From Bacteroidales bacterium (GTDB lineage Bacteria > Bacteroidota > Bacteroidia > Bacteroidales > UBA7960): a DNA stretch of 12,231 bases. Of this stretch, positions 5,774 to 12,231 are shown one piece after another. The notes beneath the pieces are model-generated. The model saw nothing but the letters and a program-made list of their open reading frames with translations, was not told where the DNA came from and made no database searches. The stretch covers positions 1-12,231 of the forward strand of contig SKSI01000144.1 of the NCBI GenBank assembly GCA_007123065.1, written 5' to 3'. Position numbers and translations under genes: made by a program. Positions within the stretch are counted from its first letter, which is position 1. Each line of letters starts with the position of its first letter.

Positions 5774-7009
5774 ATGGAAACTATCAATTTGGTTGAGTCG
5801 TTTTCGGAATTTAAAGAATTCAAAAACATCGACCGTTCTACTATGATGCTAATCCTTGAAGACGTCTTCGGGAGCATCCTTGAAAAGAAATACGGCTCAT
5901 CAGAAAACTTTGATATTATTGTAAATATTGACAAGGGAGACCTTGAGGTTTGGCGCAACCGTGTCATTGTTGAAGATGGAGAGGTGGAAGATGAAAACAG
6001 CCAGATCGCCTATTCGGAGGCCATTAAGATTGAACCTGACTTTGAGATCGGTGAAGATGTTTCTGAGCCCGTGCGATTGAGCGATTTTGGGCGACGTGAG
6101 ATTCTTGCCATCCGGCAAAATCTGGCTTCCAAGATCCTGGAGCTTGAGAAAGACAGCATTTATAAGAAGTATCAGGCCCTTGTCGGGGATTTGGTAACCG
6201 CAGAGGTATATCAGGTATGGAAAAAAGAGATTTTAGCACTGGATGATGAAGACATCGAACTGATTTTGCCCAAAACGGAGCAGATACCCTCTGACTTCTA
6301 CAGAAAAGGAGATACTTTGCGCGCCGTTGTTTCACGGGTGGATATCAAGAACAACAACCCGCTGATCATACTTAGCCGTACTTCTCCGGTTTTTCTGGAA
6401 AGACTGTTTGAACAAGAAGTTCCTGAGGTTTACGACGGCCTCATCACCATTAAAAAGATTGTCAGGGTTCCGGGTGAACGTGCCAAGGTTGCCGTTGAAT
6501 CTTATGATGACCGGATTGATCCGGTTGGCGCTTGTGTCGGTATGAAGGGTTCACGAATTCACGGTATTGTCAGAGAGCTTCGTAATGAAAATATCGATGT
6601 GATCAATTACACGACCAATACTACATTATACATTGCCCGCGCACTGAGTCCTGCGAAAATCACATCAACTGTGATTGATGAAGAAAACAAACGTGCAGAG
6701 GTATACCTGAAACCAGACCAGGTATCTCTGGCAATCGGTAAAGGAGGTTTCAATATAAAGCTGGCAGGCAGTCTGACCGGTTATGAAATAGATGTTTACC
6801 GTGAAACGGAGATTGAAGGCGAAGATGTTGACCTGGTTGAGTTCAGCGATGAAATTGAAGGTTGGATCATTGAAGAGTTGAAAAAGGTGGGTTGTGATAC
6901 TGCGAAAAGTGTTTTGAACCTCACCGTTAAAGACCTCGTTACAAGAACGGATCTTGAGCAGGAAACCGTTGAAGAGGTTATGCGCATATTAAAAGCAGAG
7001 TTTGAATAA
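5774..7009 (+). CDS. nusA: Transcription elongation/termination factor NusA
   Basis: The 411-residue protein shows all core NusA domains in order. The N-terminal RNA-polymerase-binding domain (about 1-130) includes F-G-R-R-E-I-L-A-I-R-Q-N. The S1 domain (about 137-201) starts with GDLVTAEVYQVWKKEI. KH1 (about 202-280) has GACVGMKGSRI (252-262). KH2 (about 281-345) has AIGKGGFNIKLA (320-331). A short C-terminal helical segment (355-411) resembles a single helix-hairpin-helix unit. The paired acidic repeats found in E. coli NusA are absent, so this is the short form. NusA binds RNA polymerase and nascent RNA, modulating pausing, intrinsic termination and antitermination. The gene follows rimP after 29 bp and is clearly in the same operon. 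In other bacteria NusA feeds back on this operon's leader, so the hairpin ahead of rimP deserves attention. The end of the gene abuts a second -7 box for infB. Confidence 0.96.
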   Translation: METINLVESFSEFKEFKNIDRSTMMLILEDVFGSILEKKYGSSENFDIIVNIDKGDLEVWRNRVIVEDGEVEDENSQIAYSEAIKIEPDFEIGEDVSEPVRLSDFGRREILAIRQNLASKILELEKDSIYKKYQALVGDLVTAEVYQVWKKEILALDDEDIELILPKTEQIPSDFYRKGDTLRAVVSRVDIKNNNPLIILSRTSPVFLERLFEQEVPEVYDGLITIKKIVRVPGERAKVAVESYDDRIDPVGACVGMKGSRIHGIVRELRNENIDVINYTTNTTLYIARALSPAKITSTVIDEENKRAEVYLKPDQVSLAIGKGGFNIKLAGSLTGYEIDVYRETEIEGEDVDLVEFSDEIEGWIIEELKKVGCDTAKSVLNLTVKDLVTRTDLEQETVEEVMRILKAEFE

Positions 7010-7016
7010 AATAGCA

Positions 7017-7024
7017 TAAATTTG
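7017..7024 (+). promoter_or_regulatory. Internal promoter -7 box ahead of infB
   Basis: TAAATTTG at 7017-7024 matches TAnnTTTG exactly and lies 8 bp after the nusA stop. No good -33 element is found at 19-21 bp (the nearest TTTG, 7001-7004, is only 12 bp away). Transcripts would carry a leader of about 80 nt. The leader contains GCTTAGCA twice (7050-7057 and 7071-7078), exactly 21 bp apart. Confidence 0.5.
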
Positions 7025-7111
7025 CAGCGTTTAACCTGCATAGTGTCCAGCTTAGCAACTGGATTATGTGGCTTAGCAGCTCCGCAAAAGATTGATAACA
7101 GAAATCCGTAT

Positions 7112-10100
7112 ATGACTGAAGGGACAAAGACAAGAAGGTTAAGTAAGGTTGCCAGGGAGTTTAACATCGGGCTCACCACTATTGTTGATTTTCTCAACAA
7201 GAAAGGGATTGGTGTGGACAACAACCCCAATGCTAAAATCTCCCAGGATGCTTATGAGTTGCTTTTTCAGGAGTTTCAGAGCGAAAAGACCCTGAAAGAG
7301 GCCACCAAAAAGGCAGGGCTAAGTATCCTCAAAAGGGAAACCGTTACTACCGATAAGGGTAAAGAAATACCTAAGGAGGATGACCAGGAGACTGAAAAGG
7401 AAGAGGAACTTTTCATTCAGGATGCCAAAGGAGTTGTTGAACAGCCTAAGGAAAAGCTGCCTGAACCAGAGCAGAAAGAGAAAGAAGCAGCAAAACCCTC
7501 CGGTTTGAAGATTGTCGGTAAACTGGAAGAGGAAGATAAGCCCAAACCTAAAAAAGAAATAGCCGATAAAGAAGAAGAGACAGAACCTGCTGAAAAAAAG
7601 GAAATCACTTCTGAAAAAGATACGGAAACTGATAAATCAGCAGAAGAATCTGTCGCTGATAAAGTTACCCCGGATAAGAAGGAAGACAAGAAAGAAGACA
7701 AGAAGGAAGACAAGAAAGAAGATAAGAAAGAAGAAGCCACTGAATCTGAGGAGTCAATCGATTCGGGACTGAAACTGAAAGTGTTGGGTAGGATTGATAT
7801 TGAAGAGCCCAAACCCGGGAAAAAGAAAGCAAAGGCTGCGACGAAAGAGGAGCAGGTTGTTGAAAAAACAGAAAAACCTGAGGAAAAGCCTGAAAAAGAT
7901 GAAGCAATTGAAGAGATTCAGAAGGAGGAAGAGGTAACTGCCACCGAGTCTGAGGCAAAAGATACATCATCTAAAACAGATGATACTCCGAAGGATGAAT
8001 CTGCTACAGAACATCATCAGACCCAGTTTAAGAAACTGGATGGCCCGACCATCCTGGGTAAGATGGATCTCCCTGATCCAAAAGAAACACCCAAAAAACC
8101 GGTTGCATCTTCTTCTGATACAGCCAAATCAAAAAAACGGAAAAGGAAACGCATCCGCAAGGACAAAACAGCAGAGACTGTTGATGTTCAACAGGACAAA
8201 AAAGTTGGCAGGCCTGATACTTCCAAAGCAAAAAAGGGAAGAAAGAAGGAAGCTGTCAAGCCGGAAGTGACCGAGGAGGAAATCTCCCGGCAAATCAGGG
8301 AAACCCTGGCAAGCCTGAGTGGTACCGGGAAGTCAAAAGCGGCTAAGCACCGCAGGCTGAAAAGGGAAATTATGCAACAGCAGAAAGAAAAAGAGATGGA
8401 ACAGGCAGTCACGGAACAGAAGGTGCTGCAGGTTACTGAGTTTGTTTCTGCAGCTGAGCTTGCAAACCTGATGAATGTCTCTGTAAACGAGATTATCTCA
8501 ACCTGTATGTCGCTGGGATTATTTGTCTCAATCAATCAAAGGCTGGATGCAGAAACCATCTCTATTCTTGCCGATGAATTTGGGTTTGAAGTCAATTTTG
8601 TTAGTGCCGACACCCAGGAAACCATTGAAGAGGAAGCAGATGATCCTGCAATGCTTGAAGATCGCGCCCCTATAGTAACTGTAATGGGCCACGTAGACCA
8701 CGGAAAAACTTCCCTGCTGGACCAAATCCGTCATTCCAATATCATTGCCGGTGAGGCCGGTGGCATTACACAACATATCGGTGCTTATGCCGTTGAGCTG
8801 GAAGATGGCAAACGCATTACTTTCCTTGATACACCAGGGCACGAGGCATTTACTGCAATGAGAGCGCGCGGTGCAAAAGTAACGGACGTGGCAATCATCG
8901 TTGTAGCCGCCGACGACAGCGTGATGCCCCAAACCGTGGAAGCCGTCAACCATGCCCAGGCTGCTGGCGTACCTATCGTAATAGCTATCAATAAAATCGA
9001 CAAAGAGAATGCTGCACCGGAAAAAGTGAAGGAGGAGCTGGCAAACTTGAATATCCTGGTTGAAGACTGGGGTGGAAAATACCAAAGTCAGGAGATATCT
9101 GCCAAGAATGGTTTAAATATTGACAACCTGCTCGAAAAAGTATTGCTTGAATCCGAGCTGCTTGAGCTTAAATCCAATCCTTCGAAGGGTGCATCCGGAA
9201 CAGTGATAGAATCATCCCTGGACAAAGGCAGAGGCTTTGTAGCAACGATACTTGTTCAGAACGGAACCTTGCGCAAAAGTGATATTGTCGTTGCCGGAAC
9301 AACCTACGGAAGGGTTAAGGCGATGTTCAATGAAAGAGGGCAGCGCGTAACAGAAGCTGGTCCGTCAACACCCGTTCTTCTGCTTGGTCTTAATGGGGCG
9401 CCGCTCGCCGGCGATACATTCAACGTGCTGAAATCGGAAAGCGAAGCAAAAAATATCACCACAAAAAGACAACAACTCATCCGCGAACAAGGTCTGCGCA
9501 CTCAGAAACATATCACCCTGGACGAGATCGGTCGCCGAATTGCTATCGGAGACTTTAAGGAACTCAACATTATCGTAAAAGGTGATGTGGATGGCTCTGT
9601 TGAAGCACTGAGTGATTCGCTTCTGAAGCTAAGTACTGAAGAGATCCAGGTAAATATCATTCATAAGGCTGTTGGACAGCTTACTGAAGGAGATGTGTTG
9701 CTGGCATCAGCTTCCAATGCCATTATCATTGGATTCCAGGTCAGACCCTCAATGGCTGCCAGAAAGCTTGCCGAACAAGAGCAGATCGACATACGTCTCT
9801 ATAGCGTTATCTATAATGCCATTAGTGAGATCAAGTCAGCTATTGAAGGAATGCTTTCCCCTGAAATTGAAGAAAAGATTACAGCGAACATTGAAGTGCG
9901 TGACGTGTTTAAAATCACCAAAGTGGGAACCGTAGCAGGTTGTATGGTGTTGGATGGAAAGATTCACCGCAACTCCAAAATCAGGTTGATCCGCGATGGA
10001 ATTGTAATTTATACCGGCTTACTTGGTTCACTAAAACGTTTCAAGGATGACGTGAAAGAGGTTTCAGCCGGTTATGAATGTGGCCTGAATATTGACAAGT

Positions 10101-10171
10101 TTAACGATATCAAGGTAGGAGATATCATCGAGGCGTTTGAAACCATCGAGATTGCAAGAAAGCTCGAGTAA
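7112..10171 (+). CDS. infB: Translation initiation factor IF-2
   Basis: The protein has 1019 residues from the ATG at 7112. An IF2_N module (about 5-55, [21 protein letters not shown]) is followed by a very long Lys/Glu/Pro-rich linker (about 60-440). A second IF2_N-like module begins near 441 ([18 protein letters not shown]). The GTPase domain has G1 GHVDHGKT (526-533), a switch region with [11 protein letters not shown]3 DTPGHE (573-578), G4 NKID (627-630) and G5 SAK (663-665). Domains II, III and IV follow, with IKGDVDGS-like and VGTVAGC segments. IF-2 brings initiator tRNA to the 30S subunit and drives subunit joining. The frame stays open upstream to a TTG at 7022, but that start lies inside the promoter box and adds a non-homologous leader, so ATG 7112 is preferred. 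The long linker is common in Bacteroidota. The gene is 102 bp behind nusA. Confidence 0.95.
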   Translation: MTEGTKTRRLSKVAREFNIGLTTIVDFLNKKGIGVDNNPNAKISQDAYELLFQEFQSEKTLKEATKKAGLSILKRETVTTDKGKEIPKEDDQETEKEEELFIQDAKGVVEQPKEKLPEPEQKEKEAAKPSGLKIVGKLEEEDKPKPKKEIADKEEETEPAEKKEITSEKDTETDKSAEESVADKVTPDKKEDKKEDKKEDKKEDKKEEATESEESIDSGLKLKVLGRIDIEEPKPGKKKAKAATKEEQVVEKTEKPEEKPEKDEAIEEIQKEEEVTATESEAKDTSSKTDDTPKDESATEHHQTQFKKLDGPTILGKMDLPDPKETPKKPVASSSDTAKSKKRKRKRIRKDKTAETVDVQQDKKVGRPDTSKAKKGRKKEAVKPEVTEEEISRQIRETLASLSGTGKSKAAKHRRLKREIMQQQKEKEMEQAVTEQKVLQVTEFVSAAELANLMNVSVNEIISTCMSLGLFVSINQRLDAETISILADEFGFEVNFVSADTQETIEEEADDPAMLEDRAPIVTVMGHVDHGKTSLLDQIRHSNIIAGEAGGITQHIGAYAVELEDGKRITFLDTPGHEAFTAMRARGAKVTDVAIIVVAADDSVMPQTVEAVNHAQAAGVPIVIAINKIDKENAAPEKVKEELANLNILVEDWGGKYQSQEISAKNGLNIDNLLEKVLLESELLELKSNPSKGASGTVIESSLDKGRGFVATILVQNGTLRKSDIVVAGTTYGRVKAMFNERGQRVTEAGPSTPVLLLGLNGAPLAGDTFNVLKSESEAKNITTKRQQLIREQGLRTQKHITLDEIGRRIAIGDFKELNIIVKGDVDGSVEALSDSLLKLSTEEIQVNIIHKAVGQLTEGDVLLASASNAIIIGFQVRPSMAARKLAEQEQIDIRLYSVIYNAISEIKSAIEGMLSPEIEEKITANIEVRDVFKITKVGTVAGCMVLDGKIHRNSKIRLIRDGIVIYTGLLGSLKRFKDDVKEVSAGYECGLNIDKFNDIKVGDIIEAFETIEIARKLE
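7673..7732 (+). repeat. 12-bp tandem repeat (5 copies) encoding DKKE in the IF-2 linker
   Basis: Five consecutive 12-bp units of the form GAYAAGAARGAA occupy 7673-7732 and encode DKKE five times. Third-base variants alternate between AAGGAA and AAAGAA in the first four units, suggesting growth by duplication of 24-bp pairs. Whole codons are kept, so copy number can change without breaking the frame. Confidence 0.9.
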
Positions 10172-10194
10172 AACGCGACAAATCCATTTGTACT

Positions 10195-11538
10195 ATGTCT
10201 TTGAAACTGAATGATCAATATGTGACGGAGTTTGTCTCGCAGGATGAACTGAAGCTGTTTCAGAGAGAAGTAGACCTGCACAGGGATCAGCTTTATAAGA
10301 AGGAAGGTAAAGGAAATGAGTTTCTGGGCTGGATTGAGCTTCCTGACCAGATGGATGATGCAATTCTTTCGCGTATTGAAGCAGATGCCGCTGAGTTCAG
10401 GAAACACGCTGACGTGGTTGTTGTTGTAGGTATTGGCGGCTCTTATCTTGGCGCCCGTGCTGTTTGTGAGGCATTGTCAGCTGCCTCTTTTTCTTCAAAT
10501 GAAGCAGGATCTTCCCGGACGCAACTGGTTTACGCAGGACACCACCTGGACCAGGATTACCTTCACAATTTGCTGTCCTGGCTGGAACAGAAATCCTTTT
10601 CAATCGTTGTGATATCCAAGTCAGGTACTACTACAGAACCTGCAATTGCCTTCCGTCTGTTACGTGAGTTGCTGATAAGAAAACACGGAAGAACGTCGGC
10701 AGCAGAGCGAATCATTGCCATTACCGATGCATCAAAAGGTGCACTCAAAACCCTGGCTGATGCAGAAGGCTACAAGAGTTATGTGATTCCCGACGATGTG
10801 GGCGGACGCTATTCCGTCCTGACACCGGTGGGCTTGCTGCCAATTGCCGTTGCAGGTTACAATATCAGGGAACTGGTGCAAGGAGCATCACAAATGGCGG
10901 GTTTTTTGAAACAGAAAGACCGGCTCACGGAAAATCCCGCCGCCCATTATGCCGTAATCAGAAATATACTCTATAGCAAAGGGAAGACAACGGAAATACT
11001 TGCCACCTATAACCCATCCCTCTCCAGCTTCATCGAATGGTGGAAACAACTTTTTGGAGAGAGCGAAGGTAAAGACGGCAAGGGAATCTTTCCAGCCGGT
11101 GTGACATTCACAACAGATCTCCATTCGATGGGGCAATACATCCAGGATGGCCATAAAAACTTCTTTGAAACGTTACTCACTGTTAAAAAAAGTCGTTACG
11201 AAGTGTTCATACCTGAAGATGCAAATGACCTTGAAGGATTGAACTATCTGGCTGGTAAATCTGTCGGATTCGTGAATGAAATGGCTTCCCGGGGAACCAT
11301 GCTGGCGCACGTCGACGGAAATGTCCCGAATCTGGAAATCATTATTCCGGAGATCACCCCCTACAATATCGGCGGACTGATCTACTTTTTCGAAATGGCT
11401 TGTGCCATCAGTGGATACATTCTTGATGTCAATCCGTTTGATCAGCCCGGAGTTGAGGCATATAAAAATAATATGTTCGCCCTGCTGGGGAAGCCCGGTT
11501 TCGAGAAAGAAACAATTGCCCTGAAAAAGCGCCTCTGA
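10195..11538 (+). CDS. pgi: Glucose-6-phosphate isomerase
   Basis: The 447-residue protein is the short bacterial (Bacillus-type) form of phosphoglucose isomerase, which interconverts glucose 6-phosphate and fructose 6-phosphate in glycolysis and gluconeogenesis in the cytosol. The first SIS domain holds VVGIGGSYLGARA (77-89) and the phosphate-binding ISKSGTTTEP (140-149). PGI signature 1 is IPDDVGGRYSVLTPVG (198-213) and signature 2 is GYILDVNPFDQPGVEAYK (407-424). By comparison with characterised enzymes, the likely catalytic residues are E289 in FGESEGK, H310 in TTDLHSMGQY and K424. All are present, so the enzyme should be active. The ATG at 10195 lies 23 bp after infB with no terminator between and no clear -7 box, so read-through transcription from infB is likely. 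The gene ends 3 bp from the convergent tdk. Confidence 0.96.
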   Translation: MSLKLNDQYVTEFVSQDELKLFQREVDLHRDQLYKKEGKGNEFLGWIELPDQMDDAILSRIEADAAEFRKHADVVVVVGIGGSYLGARAVCEALSAASFSSNEAGSSRTQLVYAGHHLDQDYLHNLLSWLEQKSFSIVVISKSGTTTEPAIAFRLLRELLIRKHGRTSAAERIIAITDASKGALKTLADAEGYKSYVIPDDVGGRYSVLTPVGLLPIAVAGYNIRELVQGASQMAGFLKQKDRLTENPAAHYAVIRNILYSKGKTTEILATYNPSLSSFIEWWKQLFGESEGKDGKGIFPAGVTFTTDLHSMGQYIQDGHKNFFETLLTVKKSRYEVFIPEDANDLEGLNYLAGKSVGFVNEMASRGTMLAHVDGNVPNLEIIIPEITPYNIGGLIYFFEMACAISGYILDVNPFDQPGVEAYKNNMFALLGKPGFEKETIALKKRL

Positions 11539-11541
11539 GTT

Positions 11542-12126
11542 TTACTGATTTTTTTTGATTTCCCTGGTGAAGCAGCTCCTGCAAAGCGGCTCGTACGCAT
11601 CCGTTTCTCCAAGTACAACAAGCTTGTCATTGTCGATAATCCTGTGTGAATGCTGGGCAAGATGTCCGCACTGAACACAAATGGCATGCACCTTGGTGAT
11701 GTATTCAGCCGTGGCAAGCAAGCTGGGCATCGGTCCGAAGGGCTTGCCGATATAGTCCATGTCAAGACCTGCGACGATCACCCGGATGCCGGAATTGGCA
11801 AGCTGGTTGCAAACATCCGGGAGGCCGGCATCAAAAAACTGGGCTTCATCAATGCCTACAACATCCACGTCATTTGCCATAAGCAAAATATTTGCGGAAG
11901 CCGGCACCGGAGTTGACTGGATCTCATTGGCATCATGCGAAACAACCTTTTCATCGTCGTATCGCTTGTCCAATCCGGGCTTAAATATCTCAACCTTTAA
12001 TCGTGCAATGCGAGCCCGCTTCAAACGACGGATCAGCTCCTCCGTTTTACCGGAAAACATACTGCCGCAGATCACTTCGATCCATCCCCTGCGCCGCGCC
12101 CTGTCGTGTTCATTTTCAAGAAACAT
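11542..12126 (-). CDS. tdk: Thymidine kinase (type II, zinc-containing)
   Basis: This 194-residue protein is a type II thymidine kinase, which phosphorylates thymidine (and deoxyuridine) with ATP in pyrimidine salvage in the cytosol. The P-loop is GSMFSGKT (21-28). D-E-A-Q-F-F (93-98) carries the likely catalytic base E94. [13 protein letters not shown] (122-134) matches the family. The zinc site is formed by C150, C153, C182 and C185 in a C-x2-C...C-x2-C arrangement. The lasso region between the two pairs reads [10 protein letters not shown], with Tyr or Thr of many relatives replaced by His. The length is normal. The ATG at 12126 gives a short basic lead (R-A-R-R-R) before the first strand. 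The gene converges on pgi with 3 bp between stop codons. The upstream leader holds a promoter-like box and a terminator-like hairpin. Confidence 0.96.
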   Translation of the reverse strand: MFLENEHDRARRRGWIEVICGSMFSGKTEELIRRLKRARIARLKVEIFKPGLDKRYDDEKVVSHDANEIQSTPVPASANILLMANDVDVVGIDEAQFFDAGLPDVCNQLANSGIRVIVAGLDMDYIGKPFGPMPSLLATAEYITKVHAICVQCGHLAQHSHRIIDNDKLVVLGETDAYEPLCRSCFTREIKKNQ

Positions 12127-12141
12127 GAGTCAAATAAGGAT

Positions 12142-12166
12142 AAAAAACGGATTGAAATCAAATCCG
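12142..12166 (-). terminator. Terminator-like hairpin between the tdk promoter candidate and tdk
   Basis: On the minus strand CGGATT (12161-12166) pairs with AATCCG (12148-12153) around a 7-base loop and is followed by TTTTTTA. This has the form of an intrinsic terminator and lies 16 bp before the tdk ATG. It may end a minus-strand gene lying beyond the window, or attenuate tdk if transcription begins at the box at 12190-12197. Confidence 0.55.
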
Positions 12167-12189
12167 AATAAAAAAACAGCTCTTCATCA

Positions 12190-12197
12190 CAAAAATA
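12190..12197 (-). promoter_or_regulatory. Candidate -7 box upstream of tdk
   Basis: On the minus strand TATTTTTG matches TAnnTTTG. The start would be near 12183, about 57 nt before the tdk ATG. No clear -33 TTTG is seen at the usual spacing, and the region is A/T-rich, so the match could be by chance. Confidence 0.4.
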
Positions 12198-12231
12198 AAC
12201 AATAACTTTACATCGTTTTGATTCCTGAAGA

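Noticed and set aside
7022..7111. 30-codon upstream extension of infB from a TTG, with a signal-peptide-like hydrophobic stretch
   Set aside because: The TTG lies within a perfect -7 promoter box, the extension has no resemblance to IF-2, and the ATG at 7112 starts the conserved IF2_N module. A cytosolic factor would not carry an export signal.
7673..7732. Short regular repeats considered as a CRISPR array
   Set aside because: The units are contiguous, 12 bp long, without spacers, and lie in frame within infB.
7417..7970. Two minus-strand open frames opposite the infB linker, one very rich in Ser, Phe and Leu
   Set aside because: They are mirror images of the Lys/Glu-rich coding strand and its tandem repeat (TTC/TCT codons) and have no independent support.
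11650..12205. Plus-strand open frames opposite tdk
   Set aside because: The minus strand encodes a complete thymidine kinase with all motifs. The opposite frames are unconserved shadows.

Overview
The window looks like a chromosomal segment of a member of the Bacteroidota, probably Bacteroidales-like. The signs are near-perfect TAnnTTTG -7 promoter boxes, start codons preceded by A/T-rich leaders without a Shine-Dalgarno sequence, a tRNA without an encoded CCA end, a DUF2723/GT117-type membrane glycosyltransferase of the size common in that phylum, and a compact rimP-nusA-infB order. The species cannot be read from the sequence.

Positions 1-1690 are an A/T-rich accessory stretch. It holds the 3' part of a HEPN-domain gene, a 131-bp imperfect inverted repeat that resembles an integron attC or cassette recombination site, a complete HigB-HigA type II toxin-antitoxin pair with its own promoter, and a small acidic ORF of unknown function right behind higA. 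It ends at a strong hairpin terminator shared with a minus-strand tRNA-Gln(UUG) at 1738-1808, whose 3' end faces the accessory genes. That is the usual geometry of an integration-prone tRNA locus.

Positions 2009-5122 encode one large polytopic protein with an N-terminal DUF2723/GT-C membrane region and a long soluble C-terminal part ending in TPR-like helices. It is probably a lipid-linked-sugar-dependent glycosyltransferase acting at the membrane.

Positions 5192-11538 form a housekeeping run on the plus strand: rimP (30S maturation), nusA (transcription elongation and termination), infB (initiation factor IF2) and pgi (glucose-6-phosphate isomerase). A promoter lies ahead of rimP with a leader hairpin between it and the gene, and a second likely promoter sits at the nusA/infB junction. 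infB encodes a very long charged linker containing a DKKE minisatellite. pgi follows infB after 23 bp and may be read through from it.

Positions 11542-12231 carry tdk (zinc-containing type II thymidine kinase) on the minus strand, convergent with pgi and only 3 bp from it. Its upstream region has a promoter-like box followed by a terminator-like hairpin.

I see no clearly new system. The items most worth following are the attC-like repeat with its small cassette-like genes, the orphan acidic gene behind higBA, and the possible attenuator-like hairpins ahead of rimP and tdk.
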